A DNA stretch of 7,902 nt from Bacillota bacterium (GTDB lineage: Bacteria; Bacillota; Clostridia; Acetivibrionales; DSM-1351): assembly GCA_023397905.1 (NCBI GenBank), contig JAEWSZ010000180.1:1-7902 (forward strand), read 5' to 3'. Each line of letters opens with the position of its first letter. Within the stretch, counting starts at the first letter, position 1. Shown here piece by piece: positions 6,962 through 7,902 of the stretch. Made by a program: the position numbers and the translations under genes. The notes below the pieces were generated by a model, which was not told the origin of the DNA, did not search any database, and was given only the letters and a program-made list of their open reading frames with translations.

Positions 6962-7144
6962 AATGTTCTCCTTAATTTAGTAATTTTATTGTACGATTGT
7001 ATACATGTATACATATATAAGAAAAGCAGTACCACTCTGTTGCCCGATCCGGGCCTTAAATGTTATCTGCTGAAATCTTATTCACTTTTAATCCTGTTTT
7101 TAAAATCCGCTTCTGCTCACCCTGTATATATCCCCCCGCATATT
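6962..7144 (-). promoter_or_regulatory. Intergenic promoter region upstream of the aldolase gene
   Basis: This 183-base gap between the glycosidase stop and the aldolase start is the longest spacer apart from overlaps. I see no clear terminator for the glycosidase gene; the only other hairpin is a weak 5-bp one, GCCCG-ATC-CGGGC (7042-7054), without a T-run. On the minus strand TACAAT hexamers lie at 7001-6996 and 6993-6988 and could be -10 elements, but no good -35 is visible. The region holds the palindrome listed separately and the aldolase ribosome binding site (6973-6968). A separate promoter here is likely but not proven. Confidence 0.5.
6998..7013. promoter_or_regulatory. Tandem TGTATACA palindrome, presumed operator
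   Basis: TGTATACATGTATACA is a perfect 16-bp palindrome made of two copies of the self-complementary octamer TGTATACA. It ends 36 bases upstream of the aldolase ATG and just upstream of, or overlapping, possible -10 hexamers, the usual place for a repressor site. The TTGTATACAA-type core is known for GntR-family sugar regulators such as Bacillus GntR; assignment to this family is an inference, and no regulator gene lies in the window. Confidence 0.6.
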
Positions 7145-7902
7145 CTAAAATAACAGCGTGAGAATCGAGTGGGCCCGCATATTGAAATCCGCTATTTTCC
7201 CGTTTATCCGCAGTGTGAATTCCTGGCCGGCTCCGGTGCCGTTCATTACTACCGCTACCAGCTGCCCGTCGGGATTTTCAAAGGCAATGGCTTCCAGCCC
7301 TGGTGTATAGGTGCTGATGCCCAGTCTTCTGGCTCCTCTTTTTACAAATTTGCTGAAATGTCCCATATAGTAATAAGCTGTTCCGTATGTGACCTCTCCG
7401 GTCCTGGTGTCGGCCATGATGGGTGAGTTCCCGAACCAGTAGACCCCTTCGTCGCCCAGGGCTATCTGTTCTTCTCTCCAGTGGCTGGGGCCGGTATTTT
7501 CATCCAGCAGCAGGTTCCAGTCGGTCCAGGCGCATGACCAGTTATTGAAATTTCCCATTATGTCATGGGCGTATCTCTCACCGGAAAGCCATGGATTTTC
7601 AGGGTTCAGTCTCGTACATGACTCCGTTCCGTATATGTGTTTGTCCGGAAATAATTCATGTGTTATCCTCAAAGCCTCAAAATGATCTCCGGAGTAAAAA
7701 TGCACGCCCACGCCGTCTATGTATCCGGCCGCTTCCGGGTCTCCGAAAGCAACCTGGGAGCGTTCGACTATTCTCTCCTTATTGTGATCCCAGATGATTA
7801 TCTTTATATTTCCCAGCCCGTTTTCCTTTAAAACCGGCCCCAGATAATCCCTGACAAAATCCTTTTCCTCCTCGGCGGTATAGACGCAGGACTCCCATGG
7901 CT
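7145..7902 (-). CDS. Glycoside hydrolase family 30 enzyme (C-terminal part, runs off the right edge)
   Basis: The frame is open from the right edge (first full codon 7900-7898) to TAG at 7147-7145, giving about 251 residues of what is normally a protein of roughly 430-490. The visible part begins PWESCVYTAEEEKDF, followed by LGPVLKENGLGNIKIIIWDH, a GH30-type barrel segment. Next come DGVGVHFYSGD and IYGTESCT, whose Glu (codon 7624-7622) should be the catalytic nucleophile; the acid/base Glu is in the missing part. The DWNLLLDENTGPSHW segment, YYYMGHFSKFVKRGARR and the closing beta-sandwich strands (VAVVMNGTG, HSILTLLF) agree with GH30. The family removes beta-linked glucose, xylose, fucose or beta-1,6-glucan units; subfamily cannot be decided. 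The signal-peptide end is not visible. It probably supplies the sugar used by the genes downstream. Confidence 0.9.
   Translation of the reverse strand, partial: PWESCVYTAEEEKDFVRDYLGPVLKENGLGNIKIIIWDHNKERIVERSQVAFGDPEAAGYIDGVGVHFYSGDHFEALRITHELFPDKHIYGTESCTRLNPENPWLSGERYAHDIMGNFNNWSCAWTDWNLLLDENTGPSHWREEQIALGDEGVYWFGNSPIMADTRTGEVTYGTAYYYMGHFSKFVKRGARRLGISTYTPGLEAIAFENPDGQLVAVVMNGTGAGQEFTLRINGKIADFNMRAHSILTLLF

Noticed and set aside
7042..7054. GCCCG-ATC-CGGGC as terminator of the glycosidase gene
   Set aside because: Only five base pairs, no T-run on the minus strand, and about 90 bases beyond the stop codon.

Overview
The window is a block of carbohydrate-catabolism genes, all transcribed from the minus strand, so biological order runs from high to low coordinates. 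Strong AGGAGG/GGAGGT ribosome binding sites, short gaps, moderate GC with A/T-rich spacers, and a full set of anaerobe-style sugar enzymes suggest a Firmicutes (Clostridia-like) bacterium. That is an inference from style; nothing here fixes the taxon.

Layout in transcription order: (i) 7902-7145, the C-terminal part of a GH30 glycosidase, cut by the window edge. (ii) 7144-6962, a 183-base spacer with a 16-bp perfect palindrome made of two TGTATACA units, probably an operator for a GntR-type regulator. (iii) 6961-6122, a class II aldolase. (iv) 6053-5226, a TIM-barrel sugar isomerase/epimerase with the metal and catalytic residues of the tagatose/psicose 3-epimerase group, overlapping by 4 bases (v) 5229-3133, a full-length single-chain transketolase whose acceptor/phosphate site looks rebuilt. 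(vi) 3116-1608, an aldehyde dehydrogenase of the CoA-acylating methylmalonate/malonate-semialdehyde family. (vii) 1607-1484, a spacer with an 18-bp perfect hairpin. (viii) 1483-515, a PfkB-family sugar kinase. (ix) 514-381, an A/T-rich spacer, then (x) 380-1, the N-terminal part of a fucose/arabinose-isomerase-like protein, cut by the left edge.

Together the genes look like a route for one unusual sugar. The GH30 enzyme would free a monosaccharide from a glycoside, the two isomerases would make ketoses, the transketolase and/or the kinase-aldolase pair would cleave them, and the dehydrogenase would turn the resulting small aldehyde into an acid or an acyl-CoA. The set resembles two known designs without matching either. 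It has IolA-, IolC- and IolJ-type enzymes as in the lower half of myo-inositol breakdown, but no IolD/IolB/IolG in the window. It also has the isomerase + transketolase + second isomerase + aldehyde enzyme logic of the transketolase-based sulfoglycolysis pathway. The substrate cannot be read from the sequence. The strongest hints that it is non-standard are the changed substrate residues in the transketolase, the kinase and the dehydrogenase. No transporter or regulator gene lies inside the window.
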